From SM23-28-2 sp964512285 (GTDB lineage: Bacteria; Chloroflexota; Dehalococcoidia; SM23-28-2): a stretch of DNA of 28,060 bases. The translations under genes were made by a program, and so were the position numbers. How positions within the stretch are numbered: position 1 is the first letter of the stretch; each line of letters opens with the position of its first letter. The notes under the pieces were generated by a model. The model did not search any database. It was not told the DNA's origin and saw only the letters and a program-made list of their open reading frames with translations. Shown piece after piece: positions 1 to 7,719 of this stretch. The DNA lies in NCBI GenBank assembly GCA_964512285.1, contig CAZEJO010000024.1, positions 1-28,060 of the forward strand, given 5' to 3'.

Positions 1-300
1 TTCCCTACCACCAGCCTGGCCACTGTCTACAATACGCTGGAGCGCCTGAAGGAGGTTGGGGAGGTTCTAGAGCTTCCCTGCAGTGGCGGCAGCCGCTACG
101 ATGGTCTGAACCCTCACTCTCACCCCCACCTCCGCTGCACCGTCTGCGGCGCCATCGAGGACCTGGACATCGACCTGGGGTCGGCGGCAGAGGAGGTGGC
201 TGCCAGGAGAGGCTACGCGAATGTCCACCATCGCCTCGGGTTGTACGGGGTGTGTCCTCGCTGCCAAAAGAGGGGTGTGAGCCAAGGAAATGGCGAATAG
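1..300 (+). CDS. Fur/PerR-family metal-dependent repressor, C-terminal part
   Basis: Frame 1 is open from the window edge to TAG at 300 and encodes 99 residues; the N-terminal part of the winged helix lies outside the window. The piece starts in the recognition-helix region (SLATVYNTLERLKEVGEV), which is typical of Fur-family proteins. It continues with the metal-binding segment HSHPHLRCTVCG and ends with a second zinc Cys pair (VCPRC), so both CxxC pairs of the structural zinc site are present. Fur-family proteins repress iron-uptake or peroxide-defence genes. Its position 30 bases before a ferritin and catalase makes a PerR-like peroxide sensor the best guess, but Fur or Zur cannot be excluded from this fragment. 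It probably heads the oxidative-stress operon and regulates it. Confidence 0.88.
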   Translation, partial: FPTTSLATVYNTLERLKEVGEVLELPCSGGSRYDGLNPHSHPHLRCTVCGAIEDLDIDLGSAAEEVAARRGYANVHHRLGLYGVCPRCQKRGVSQGNGE

Positions 301-330
301 CTAGAACAAACGAAGGAGGTGTTTGCCACG

Positions 331-855
331 ATGGACAAGAAAATGCAAGAAGCCCTTAACAAGCAGCTCAACGCAGAGATCTACTCGGCCTACCTTTACC
401 TGTCGATGTCCGCGTACTTCCACTCGATCAATCTGGACGGCTTCGCGAACTGGATGCGCGTGCAGTGGCAGGAGGAGCTGGCGCACGGGCTGAAGTTCTA
501 CGACTACGTCAACGAGCGCGGCGGCAGGGTCGTCCTCCAGCCGGTGGAAGCGCCGCCCTCCGAATGGGACTCGCCGCTGGCTCTCTTTGAGGATGTGTAC
601 CGGCACGAGCAGAAGGTCACCGGCATGATCAACAAGCTGGTCGACCTGGCGGTTGAAACGAAGGACCACGCGACGAACAATTTCCTTCAGTGGTTCGTCT
701 CTGAGCAGGTGGAGGAGGAGGCGTCCGCCGATGAGGTGGTGCAGAAGCTCAAGCTCGTGGGCGATGACGCCAGCGGGCTGTTTATGATTGACCGCGAGCT
801 GGTCCAGCGGGTGTTCGTGGCACCAACTGCGGCAAAGAAGGGAGGTACGGAGTGA
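331..855 (+). CDS. ftnA: Bacterial non-heme ferritin
   Basis: Encodes 174 residues of a four-helix ferritin that oxidises Fe(II) and stores it as a mineral core in a 24-mer shell. Visible ferroxidase residues are E16 (NAEIYSAYLYLSM), E49 and H52 (WQEELAHGLKFYDY), with further acidic residues in FEDVYRHEQ and SEQVEEE; no heme-binding Met of bacterioferritin type was recognised. The ATG at 331 is preferred to an in-frame GTG at 319 because a near-perfect Shine-Dalgarno (AAGGAGGT, 313-320) sits 10 bases before it and overlaps the GTG. The length matches E. coli FtnA-type proteins. It follows the Fur-family gene by 30 bases and precedes catalase, so co-transcription with peroxide defence is likely. 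Confidence 0.95.
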   Translation: MDKKMQEALNKQLNAEIYSAYLYLSMSAYFHSINLDGFANWMRVQWQEELAHGLKFYDYVNERGGRVVLQPVEAPPSEWDSPLALFEDVYRHEQKVTGMINKLVDLAVETKDHATNNFLQWFVSEQVEEEASADEVVQKLKLVGDDASGLFMIDRELVQRVFVAPTAAKKGGTE

Positions 856-937
856 GCGTCTCCTTCCGTTGCCGAGATGGATGAGTCAACGAAACAGCGA
901 ATACTAGAAGGAGAAGACCGAAGGAGGTAGGAGAACG

Positions 938-2449
938 ATGGCGGAGGACAAGAAGATTCTGACTACCAGCTCTGGCGCGCCGGTCGACGACGATCAGAAC
1001 ACTATGACCGCCGGCAGCCCGGGCCCTGCCCTGCTGCAGGACGTTCACCTGGTCGATAAGCTGGCCCACTTCGACCGCGAACGCATCCCCGAGCGTGTGG
1101 TGCACGCCAAGGGGGCGGGCGCCCATGGCTACTTCGAGGTCACCCACGACGTGACTCGGTACACCAAGGCTAAGTTCCTGTCCGAGGTGGGTAAGCGCAC
1201 CGAGGTCTTCGCGCGCTTCTCCACCGTGGGCGGCGAGAAGGGCTCGGCCGACGCCGAGCGCGACCCGCGCGGGTTTGCGGTGAAGTTCTACACGGAGGAG
1301 GGCAACTACGATTTCGTGGGGAACAATACGCCGGTCTTCTTCATCAGGGACCCACTGAAGTTCGCCGATTTCATCCATACCCAGAAGCGGAACCCGGTCA
1401 CCAACCTCAAGGATCCGGACATGTTCTGGGACTTCCTGTCGCTCACGCCCGAGTCCATCCACCAGGTTACTGTCCTCTTCTCCGATCGCGGCACGCCCAA
1501 GGCCTACCGCTACATGAACGGCTACAGCGGGCATACCTTCAAGTGGTACAACGAGAAGGGCGAGTACTTCTGGGTGAAGATCCACTTCAAGACTGAGCAG
1601 GGTGTCCAGACCCTGACCCGGCAAGAGGCTGAGCGCATGAAGGGCGTGGACCCTGATCATGCCACTCGTGACCTGTTCCAGGCGATCGAGCGGGGCGAGT
1701 ACCCGGCCTGGAAGGTCTACGCGCAGATCATGACCCCCGAGCAGGTCGAGAGCTACCGCTTCGACTCCTTCGACATCAGCAAGGTCTGGCATCAGGGCGA
1801 CGCTCCGCTGAACCCGGTGGGTCGCATGGTCCTCAACCGCAACCCGGAGAACTACTTCGCCGAGGTCGAGCAGGCCGCTTTCTCCCCCGGCAACCTCGTG
1901 CCCGGGATAGCCGCCTCGCCGGACAAGATGCTCCAGGGGCGCCTCTTCAGCTATCACGACACCCATCGCCACCGGCTGGGGCCTAACTACCAACTGCTGC
2001 CGGTGAACGCGGCCAAGGCCGTTCCGGTGAACAACTACCAGCGCGACGGGTCTATGCGGTTTGACGCCAACGGCGGCGGCAGCCCCAACTATTACCCCAA
2101 CAGCTTCGGTGGCCCTGTGCCTGAGCCACAGGCGGCCGAGCCTGCCTTCGAGGTCTCGGGGAAGGCTGCGCGCCAGCCGTACACTCACCCCAACGACGAT
2201 TTCGTGCAGCCCGGGATCCTGTACCGCAAGGTGATGACTGACCAGGACAGGGAGCACCTGATCGGCAACATCGTTGGCCATCTGGGCGGCGCGCAGAAGC
2301 GCATCCAGTTGCGGCAGACGGCGCTGTTCTACAAGGCCGACCCTGAGTATGGCACACGCGTGGCGGAGGGGCTCGGGCTGGACGTCAAGGAAGTCGAACG
2401 GTTGGCCAACATGTCTCATGAGGAGCGAGCCAAGGCTACGGCGAAATGA
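938..2449 (+). CDS. katA: Monofunctional heme catalase
   Basis: Encodes 503 residues, the size of small-subunit heme catalases, which disproportionate hydrogen peroxide to water and oxygen. The distal catalytic His is H56 (VVHAKGAGAHG). The catalytic Asn lies in VGNNTPVFFIRD (N129/N130). The proximal heme-ligand Tyr is Y339 in RLFSYHDTHRHRLG. FARFSTVGGEKGSAD is also a family signature. There is no signal peptide, so the enzyme is cytoplasmic. The ATG at 938 has the Shine-Dalgarno AGGAGGTAGGAG just upstream. The 82-base gap from ferritin shows no terminator, so it is probably read from the same operon and may be under the upstream Fur/PerR-like repressor. Confidence 0.97.
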   Translation: MAEDKKILTTSSGAPVDDDQNTMTAGSPGPALLQDVHLVDKLAHFDRERIPERVVHAKGAGAHGYFEVTHDVTRYTKAKFLSEVGKRTEVFARFSTVGGEKGSADAERDPRGFAVKFYTEEGNYDFVGNNTPVFFIRDPLKFADFIHTQKRNPVTNLKDPDMFWDFLSLTPESIHQVTVLFSDRGTPKAYRYMNGYSGHTFKWYNEKGEYFWVKIHFKTEQGVQTLTRQEAERMKGVDPDHATRDLFQAIERGEYPAWKVYAQIMTPEQVESYRFDSFDISKVWHQGDAPLNPVGRMVLNRNPENYFAEVEQAAFSPGNLVPGIAASPDKMLQGRLFSYHDTHRHRLGPNYQLLPVNAAKAVPVNNYQRDGSMRFDANGGGSPNYYPNSFGGPVPEPQAAEPAFEVSGKAARQPYTHPNDDFVQPGILYRKVMTDQDREHLIGNIVGHLGGAQKRIQLRQTALFYKADPEYGTRVAEGLGLDVKEVERLANMSHEERAKATAK

Positions 2450-2531
2450 GCCTGGCAGCTTGTGCTGAGAGTGCGGGCTGCCGATGCGGCGTCTTCGTTG
2501 CGCCTGCTGTCACAACGGAAGGAGGTACAGA

Positions 2532-3026
2532 ATGAGCGTGTCGCCAACAGCGGACGAGATCTTCGAGATGGCGGAACAGATAGAGCGGAACGGGGTTCGC
2601 TTCTATCGCCGGGCGGCGCAGGGGTTTAGCGATTCGCGTGCCGGTCGGCGGTTGCTTGACCTAGCCGCCATGGAAGAACAGCACGAGAAGACTTTCGCTG
2701 CCATGAGAACCGAGCTGCTGCAGTCAGAACGGGAGCCGAGGACCCCCGATCCCTATGGCGAAGCGATCCTGTATGTGCGGGGAATGGCGGACGGACATGT
2801 CTTCGATGTGAGCAAGGATCCGTCCGAACGGCTGACGGGCAAGGAGACGATGGAAGAGATCCTCAGGACGGCTATCGGGCTTGAAAAGGACTCCATTGTT
2901 TTCTACTTGGGGATAAAGGAGATAGTTCCGGAGAGGCTGAGCAAGCAAAGAATCGACGACATCATCAAGGAGGAGATGGGACATATCGCTGTCCTGAGCG
3001 AAGAGATGACGGCTCTAGGGACGTAA
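2532..3026 (+). CDS. Rubrerythrin-like di-iron protein (ferritin-like domain, no rubredoxin domain)
   Basis: Encodes 164 residues predicted to form a four-helix ferritin-like bundle. The carboxylate/His pattern of rubrerythrins is visible: QIERNGVRFYRRA (E18), AAMEEQHEKTF, GLEKDSIVFY and KEEMGHIAVL, giving two Glu plus two ExxH-type helices. There is no CxxC pair, so the C-terminal rubredoxin domain of classical rubrerythrin is absent and electrons must come from another protein. The family typically reduces peroxide at a di-iron site. Start at ATG 2532 was chosen over an upstream in-frame TTG at 2484 because AAGGAGGT lies just before 2532. Its stop is 11 bases before the flavodiiron gene, which implies translational coupling or shared transcription. 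Confidence 0.85.
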   Translation: MSVSPTADEIFEMAEQIERNGVRFYRRAAQGFSDSRAGRRLLDLAAMEEQHEKTFAAMRTELLQSEREPRTPDPYGEAILYVRGMADGHVFDVSKDPSERLTGKETMEEILRTAIGLEKDSIVFYLGIKEIVPERLSKQRIDDIIKEEMGHIAVLSEEMTALGT

Positions 3027-3037
3027 GAGGCAGCACG

Positions 3038-4243
3038 ATGAACGCACATTTCAAGGCGGCAAAAGTAACCGACCATGTCTACTGGGTGGGGGCGATTGAC
3101 TGGGCACTCCGCGAATTCCATGGTCATCTGACCAGCCGAGGCACAACCTACAACGCCTATCTCGTTCTGGCGGACAAGATCACCCTCGTGGATACGGTCA
3201 AGCACCCGTTCAGGGAGGAGATGCTCTCCCGGATCGCCTCGGTCATCGATCCCGGGGACATCACGTACATCATCTCGAATCACTCGGAGATGGACCACTC
3301 CGGCTGCCTGCCCGAGGTGATACAGGCGGTGAAGCCGGAGAAGGTGTTTGCCTCCACGATGGGGGCCAACGCTCTGGCCGAGCATTTCCATCTGGACCGG
3401 GAAATCGTGGCTGTGAAGGACGGGGAGAGCGTTAGCCTGGGCAATATGGACCTGTCCTTCATGGAGACGCGGATGCTCCACTGGCCGGACAGCATGTTCA
3501 CCTATCTGGCCGAGGATGGAGTGCTCTTCTCGCAGGATGTGTTCTCGATGCACTTAGCCTCGACGGAAAGGTTTGACGATGAGATCGATGATGACATCCT
3601 GGAGGACGAGGCTGCCAAGTACTTCGCCAATATCCTGCTGCCGCTTTCTACCCCTGTCAGCAGGCTTCTGGAGAAGGTAGGCGGCCTCGATCTTACGAAG
3701 GGGATTGTGGCAACGGCTCACGGTCCGATCTGGCGGAAACACTTCAGCAAGATACTCGCGCTCTATGCCAGATGGGCCGCTCAGAAGCCGACGAAAAAGG
3801 CTGCGATCGTGTATGACACGATGTACGAAAGCACTGCTACTATGGCGCGAGCGATCGCTGAGGGGATCAGGGCTGGTGGAGCGGACGCCAAACTGTTGCC
3901 GTTGCGGGCGTGCCACCGCACCGACGTAGCCACAGAGATGCTCGATGTCGGCGCGCTGTTGGTAGGCTCCCCAACCTTCAACAACAACATCTTTCCTACG
4001 GTTGCAGATGCTCTCACCTATCTCAAAGGGCTGAAGCCGCGGAATCTGATTGGGGCTGCCTTCGGCTCATACGGCTGGAGCGGCGAGGCGGTTGGCCAGG
4101 TGGAGGACGTGCTGAGAGGGATGAAAGTCGAATTGGTGGGGGAGGGCGTCAAGGCCAAGTATGTGCCGGACGATGACGCCCTTGCTCAGTGCTATTCCTT
4201 AGGAACGGTTGTCGCGGAGCGACTCAAGCAGTTGAGTGGATAA
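3038..4243 (+). CDS. fprA: A-type flavodiiron protein (oxygen or NO reductase)
   Basis: Encodes 401 residues with the two-domain layout of class A flavodiiron proteins: a metallo-beta-lactamase-like di-iron domain (about 1-250) and a flavodoxin domain (about 255-400). The iron ligands are all visible: H82, E84, D86, H87 (HSEMDHSG), H148 (LHWPDSMF), D167 (SQDVF) and H228 (TAHGPIW). The flavodoxin FMN loops are VYDTMYESTATMA and GSPTFNNN. The family reduces O2 to water, or NO to N2O, in the cytoplasm of anaerobes and microaerophiles, usually fed by rubredoxin. There is no fused rubredoxin domain and no rubredoxin gene nearby, so its electron donor is unknown. Spacing of 11 and 15 bases to its neighbours places it firmly in the operon. 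Confidence 0.95.
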   Translation: MNAHFKAAKVTDHVYWVGAIDWALREFHGHLTSRGTTYNAYLVLADKITLVDTVKHPFREEMLSRIASVIDPGDITYIISNHSEMDHSGCLPEVIQAVKPEKVFASTMGANALAEHFHLDREIVAVKDGESVSLGNMDLSFMETRMLHWPDSMFTYLAEDGVLFSQDVFSMHLASTERFDDEIDDDILEDEAAKYFANILLPLSTPVSRLLEKVGGLDLTKGIVATAHGPIWRKHFSKILALYARWAAQKPTKKAAIVYDTMYESTATMARAIAEGIRAGGADAKLLPLRACHRTDVATEMLDVGALLVGSPTFNNNIFPTVADALTYLKGLKPRNLIGAAFGSYGWSGEAVGQVEDVLRGMKVELVGEGVKAKYVPDDDALAQCYSLGTVVAERLKQLSG

Positions 4244-4258
4244 CAGGAGGATAGGTCA

Positions 4259-4714
4259 ATGAAGGCATTCGGTTCGGTTGACGAGATCCTGGACTTCGCG
4301 ATCGGGAAGGAGGAGGAAGCGGCGCAACTCTACACCAGGCTGGGCCGCCAGACGGAGAAATCGTGGATGCGCCGGGTCTTCGAGGAGTTCGCCAATGAGG
4401 AATGGGGGCACAAGGCGAAGCTGGAGGCAGTCAAACGAGGTAAGCTCTTGCTGCCTGCGGCGGAGAAGGTGATGGACCTGAAGATCGCGGACTACGTGAT
4501 GGACGTTGAGGCAAGCCCGGATCTCGACTACCAGGATGCACTCATCTTCGCGATGAAGGAGGAGAAGGCGGCGTTCAAGCTTTACACTGAGCTCGCCGCG
4601 GCGACGGACGATAGAGGGCTGCGCGCGACTCTACTCGCGCTCGCTCAGGAGGAAGCGAAGCACAAGCTACGGTTCGAAATTGAGTACGATGACCAGATCC
4701 TGAGCGGGGGCTGA
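4259..4714 (+). CDS. Second rubrerythrin-like di-iron protein
   Basis: Encodes 151 residues of a ferritin-like four-helix bundle. Two pseudo-repeats each supply a Glu-rich helix and an ExxH-type helix: AIGKEEEAAQLYTRL with FANEEWGHKAKLE, then AMKEEKAAFKLYTELA with AQEEAKHKLRFEIE. This is the standard di-iron ligand layout of the rubrerythrin superfamily; no rubredoxin CxxC domain is attached. A peroxide-reducing or iron-handling role is inferred from family and context. ATG 4259 is preceded by AGGAGGATAGG, and the gene lies 15 bases after the flavodiiron protein. It is clearly different in sequence from the di-iron protein at 2532, so this is not a recent duplicate. Confidence 0.85.
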   Translation: MKAFGSVDEILDFAIGKEEEAAQLYTRLGRQTEKSWMRRVFEEFANEEWGHKAKLEAVKRGKLLLPAAEKVMDLKIADYVMDVEASPDLDYQDALIFAMKEEKAAFKLYTELAAATDDRGLRATLLALAQEEAKHKLRFEIEYDDQILSGG

Positions 4715-4765
4715 GACTGCGCGGGCTGATGCCTGACGGAGTGGCGCACATCTGAAAGGCATGGC

Positions 4766-6151
4766 ATGCAGTCGTTCGACCTGATAGTCATCGGTTCGGG
4801 CTCCGGCCTGGATGTCTCATCGGAAGCGGCCGACCGCGGCCTCTCAGTCGCGGTGGTTGAGCATGGGCCCTTCGGCGGCACCTGTCTGAATCGTGGCTGT
4901 ATCCCCTCCAAGATGCTTATCCACAGCGCCGATGTCATGGAGACGATCCGCCGAGCAGAGCTGTTCGGCATCACCGCCCAGGTGTCCGCTGTGGACTGGG
5001 ACGCCATCGTGAAGCGGGTGATCAGCATCATCGACGACGACGTTCAGGACATAGAGGAAGGCAACCGCCAGCAGCCGAACATCACCGTTTTCAAGGGTAC
5101 CGGCAGGTTCGTGGGGCACAAGGTTCTGGAAGTGGGCAACGAGCGCATTGCTGCGGAGACCATCGTCATCGCCGCAGGAACGCGGCCGCGGATCCTGGAC
5201 ATCGATGGGCTGAGCGACGTTCCGTTCATAACCTCCGATGAGGCGCTCCGTCTGCCGAAGCAGCCGCGAAGGCTGGTCATCGTTGGGGGAGGGTACATCG
5301 CGGCCGAGCTGGCCCATTTTTTCGGCGCTCTGGGGACCGAGGTCATCATCGTTCACCGGGGGCCACGGCTGCTCCGGCTGGAGGATGACGACGTGTCCGC
5401 TCGCTTCACGGAGGTCTATCAGCGCCGGTTCGCCGTGCTGCTGAACAGCGTCGTCAGGCGGGCGTATCGCGACGGCGAGGAGATCGAGCTGGAGGTGGCT
5501 TCGGACGGGCAGAAGCGGACCCTGCGCGCGGACGCGCTTCTCCTGGCGGTGGGCCGCGTGCCGAACACTGACCTGCTGGACGTGGCGCAGACGGGGGTGG
5601 TGGTGGACGAGCGAGGCTTCATCAAGGTTGACGAGCACCTGGAGACAGACGTGCCGGGCGTCTGGGCCCTCGGCGACATCGTGGGCCGATACCTGCTGAA
5701 GCACAGCGCCAACCTGGAGGCTGACCACGTGGCCCACAACATCTTCAATCCTGAAAACAGGGTGCCCGTGGACTACCACGCCATGCCCCATGCCATCTTC
5801 GCCTCGCCGCAGGTGGCCAGCGTTGGTCTAACGGAGCGGCAGGCCAAAGAGGAAGGCCTGCCCTACGTTGCCAGCACCTACAGGTACTACGATACCGCCT
5901 ACGGCTCGTCCATCGAGGACAGGGATGGCTTCGTGAAGGCCGTGGCGCATCGGGAGACGGGGGAGATTCTGGGCTGCCACATCATCGGCAGCGAGGCGTC
6001 CATCTTGATTCAAGAGGTCGCTAACGCCGTTCGGATGCGCCTGACCACGGACGCCATCACCCAATCCATCTACGTACACCCGGCGTTACCGGAGGTGGTG
6101 CAGCGGGCCTTCGGGTCGCTTCCCATCTGGGCTGATGATGACTCTGAATAA
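4766..6151 (+). CDS. FAD-dependent disulfide oxidoreductase, mycothione-reductase-like
   Basis: Encodes 461 residues of the class I pyridine-nucleotide disulfide oxidoreductase family. The FAD-binding motif is IGSGSG near the N-terminus, the redox-active disulfide is C40/C45 (GGTCLNRGCIPSK), the NAD(P)H-binding motif is VGGGYIAAELAHF (about 172-184), and the C-terminal dyad is HPALPEVV. The GSGSG start and the HPALPE end resemble mycothione reductase more than ordinary lipoamide dehydrogenase (usually HPTLSE). No mycothiol genes, 2-oxoacid dehydrogenase subunits or lipoyl proteins lie nearby, so the disulfide substrate is unknown. Within the island it may reduce a low-molecular-weight thiol or supply electrons to the peroxide-removing proteins. 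No strong Shine-Dalgarno was found before ATG 4766. Confidence 0.85.
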   Translation: MQSFDLIVIGSGSGLDVSSEAADRGLSVAVVEHGPFGGTCLNRGCIPSKMLIHSADVMETIRRAELFGITAQVSAVDWDAIVKRVISIIDDDVQDIEEGNRQQPNITVFKGTGRFVGHKVLEVGNERIAAETIVIAAGTRPRILDIDGLSDVPFITSDEALRLPKQPRRLVIVGGGYIAAELAHFFGALGTEVIIVHRGPRLLRLEDDDVSARFTEVYQRRFAVLLNSVVRRAYRDGEEIELEVASDGQKRTLRADALLLAVGRVPNTDLLDVAQTGVVVDERGFIKVDEHLETDVPGVWALGDIVGRYLLKHSANLEADHVAHNIFNPENRVPVDYHAMPHAIFASPQVASVGLTERQAKEEGLPYVASTYRYYDTAYGSSIEDRDGFVKAVAHRETGEILGCHIIGSEASILIQEVANAVRMRLTTDAITQSIYVHPALPEVVQRAFGSLPIWADDDSE

Positions 6152-6219
6152 TCTGTTTGGCTGAGGGGGTCTAGACTCGTTGCTCACAGTGGCGGAGCAA
6201 TAGGAAAGGAGGTCTCGAC

Positions 6220-6798
6220 ATGGCTTACGAGGCAAAGGACTACAGCCGTCTGATAGGGATGGAGGGCTTCAGCGAGACACTGCTGAGGAATCACTTTACC
6301 CTTTACCAGGGCTACGTTACCAATACCAACAAGGTGCTCGACCTTCTTGGCCAGATGGCCAAGGAGGGCAAGTTCGCCATGCCTGAATACGCTGAACTGA
6401 AGCGGCGAATGGGCTTCGAGTTCGACGGCATGCGGTTGCACGAGTACTACTTCGAAAACCTGGGCGGCAAGGGAGACCTGGGCCAGTCGGCCAAGCTGCG
6501 CGACAAGCTAGCCAGCGACTTTGGCAGCTACGAAGCCTGGGAGGCCGATTTCAAGGGCACCGGCGCCATGCGAGGAATCGGCTGGGCCATACTCTACCAG
6601 GACAACCTGACCGGCAGGCTGATCAACCAGTGGATCAACGAGCACGAGACCGGCCATCTGGCGGGGTGTCTTCCCATTCTGGTCATGGATGTCTTCGAGC
6701 ACGCCTTTATGCTAGATTACGGCCTGAAGCGCGCTGACTACATCGGGGCGTTCTTCAAGAACATCAAGCGGGAGGCAGTCGAAGGGCGGCTGCAGTAG
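6220..6798 (+). CDS. sod: Fe/Mn-family superoxide dismutase (diverged clade)
   Basis: Encodes 192 residues that dismutate superoxide to peroxide and oxygen in the cytoplasm. All four metal ligands can be placed: H25 (NHFTLYQGYV), H74 (MRLHEYYFENLGG), D157 and H161 (VMDVFEHAFMLDYG). The gateway Tyr is probably Y32. It differs from classical SodA/SodB in three ways: the His30-type residue of the HxxxHH segment is replaced (Tyr or Gln), that loop appears one residue shorter, and the usual DxWEHAY motif reads DVFEHAF. Metal preference cannot be called. A strong Shine-Dalgarno (AAAGGAGGT) precedes ATG 6220. It sits between the flavin reductase and two ferritin-like genes, so product peroxide can be passed to catalase and rubrerythrins. 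Confidence 0.93.
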   Translation: MAYEAKDYSRLIGMEGFSETLLRNHFTLYQGYVTNTNKVLDLLGQMAKEGKFAMPEYAELKRRMGFEFDGMRLHEYYFENLGGKGDLGQSAKLRDKLASDFGSYEAWEADFKGTGAMRGIGWAILYQDNLTGRLINQWINEHETGHLAGCLPILVMDVFEHAFMLDYGLKRADYIGAFFKNIKREAVEGRLQ

Positions 6799-6842
6799 CC
6801 GGTGGCGGTGAGACACAGCCATAGAATCGCGAGGGGTCAGAA

Positions 6843-7286
6843 ATGCAGGACAAGAAGGTCATCCGAGCACTCAACGCTGTGGTTAAGGTGGAAGCCATGG
6901 CAATACAGATATACCGTGCCCAGATGTGGAGATTCCGAGGAAAGCAGGAGATAGCTCAGAAGCTAGTCGATGCCACGGACAATGAACGGAAGCATTTCGC
7001 TGATTTGGCCTCGCGGGTGCGAGACCTTGGTGGCACTCCCTCCAGGCTCAGCCCTCTCTTCGCGGTCGCCGGATGGATCATGGGGTTCTTGCCTGCTGTG
7101 GTAGGCAAGGTGCCCGCTCTGAAGGTGGACATCCTGGTAGAAGAGCGAGCGGTAAAGGACTACCAAGGGTTCCTGAATAGAGTCGACTTCGACGACGAGT
7201 CACGGGATATCATGGAAAGGAATATGGCCGACGAGAAAGAGCACATCAGAGCCTGGAAGGAATCGATCGAGCTCTTGCGGAGTTGA
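6843..7286 (+). CDS. Coq7-like ferritin-superfamily di-iron protein
   Basis: Encodes 147 residues. Two halves each give a Glu helix and an ExxH helix: E17 (VVKVEAMAIQIY), E48/H51 (NERKHFADL), E100/E101 (LVEERAVKDYQ) and E131/H134 (DEKEHIRAW). A hydrophobic glycine-rich segment (residues 72-93, AVAGWIMGFLPAVVG) lies between the halves, as in Coq7/DMQ hydroxylases, where it associates with the membrane surface. Coq7 hydroxylates quinone precursors, but no ubiquinone genes are present, so a hydroxylase role is not claimed; a membrane-associated iron or peroxide role is equally possible. The start has only a weak Shine-Dalgarno (GAGGGG). It is 44 bases after sod and 41 before the next ferritin-like gene. 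Confidence 0.75.
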   Translation: MQDKKVIRALNAVVKVEAMAIQIYRAQMWRFRGKQEIAQKLVDATDNERKHFADLASRVRDLGGTPSRLSPLFAVAGWIMGFLPAVVGKVPALKVDILVEERAVKDYQGFLNRVDFDDESRDIMERNMADEKEHIRAWKESIELLRS

Positions 7287-7327
7287 TCTGCTCAGCGGTA
7301 GCAGGATCACCTTAGGAGGCGGAAGAA

Positions 7328-7624
7328 ATGCCCGAGTTTCTCAATCCCTTCAGCGGTAAGGTGCCCGAACGCAAGCTCACCCTGGGAGAGCTCATCCGAG
7401 CGATTCGTCTGGACCTTGCTGCCGAGCACGAGGCGGTTCACCTCTACATGGCCCACGCCGATGCCACCGACCATCCCCTGGCCAAGAAGGTTCTCATTGA
7501 TATCGCCGATGAAGAGCGGGTTCATGCTGGCGAATTCGCCCGCCTGCTTAGCATCCTGACGGAGGATGAGGACAAGCTCCTGGCGGAGGGTGCCCAGGAA
7601 GTGGACGAAATGGCTGGTGATTGA
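7328..7624 (+). CDS. Encapsulated-ferritin-like (EncFtn-type) two-helix protein
   Basis: Encodes 98 residues with only half of a ferritin bundle: helix 1 carries E33 (LAAEHEAVHLYMAHAD) and helix 2 carries E63 and H66 (ADEERVHAGEFARLL). These positions match the EncFtn ferroxidase ligands (Glu32, Glu62, His65 in Rhodospirillum rubrum numbering, from memory), where two chains make one di-iron site and the decamer acts inside an encapsulin shell. The sequence also resembles the ferritin-like domain fused to some archaeal encapsulins. A short tail (EGAQEVDEMAGD) follows. An AGGAGG Shine-Dalgarno precedes ATG 7328. It is the last gene of the island. No encapsulin shell gene occurs in the window, so the usual partner is missing or elsewhere. 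Confidence 0.8.
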   Translation: MPEFLNPFSGKVPERKLTLGELIRAIRLDLAAEHEAVHLYMAHADATDHPLAKKVLIDIADEERVHAGEFARLLSILTEDEDKLLAEGAQEVDEMAGD

Positions 7625-7696
7625 GGCCAGTCGCTGGCCCGATGGATCACCACGCCACCAGTGCTCAGGCCTCGCTGTACGCGGGGGGCGTGATCG

Positions 7697-7718
7697 CGGT
7701 CCAGCGGCCGCTGGACCG
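7697..7718. repeat. 22-bp perfect palindrome
   Basis: The left half CGGTCCAGCGG is followed immediately by its exact reverse complement. The 12-bp core CAGCGGCCGCTG recurs at 7876-7887. It is directly followed by a GGGTGA/TCACCC hairpin at 7720-7735. With no T-tract it is not a standard terminator; a dimeric-protein binding site or an RNA hairpin at the operon end are both possible. Confidence 0.7.
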
Positions 7719-7719
7719 G

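Noticed and set aside
782..2419. Long minus-strand open frame (545 codons) opposite catalase
   Set aside because: It mirrors the strongly supported catalase gene, has no recognisable motif or ribosome binding site, and is typical of antisense open frames in GC-rich coding DNA.
4766..6151. Mercuric reductase or true lipoamide dehydrogenase
   Set aside because: No N-terminal metal-binding domain or C-terminal vicinal Cys pair of MerA, and no 2-oxoacid dehydrogenase context; the C-terminal HPALPE fits mycothione-reductase-like proteins better.
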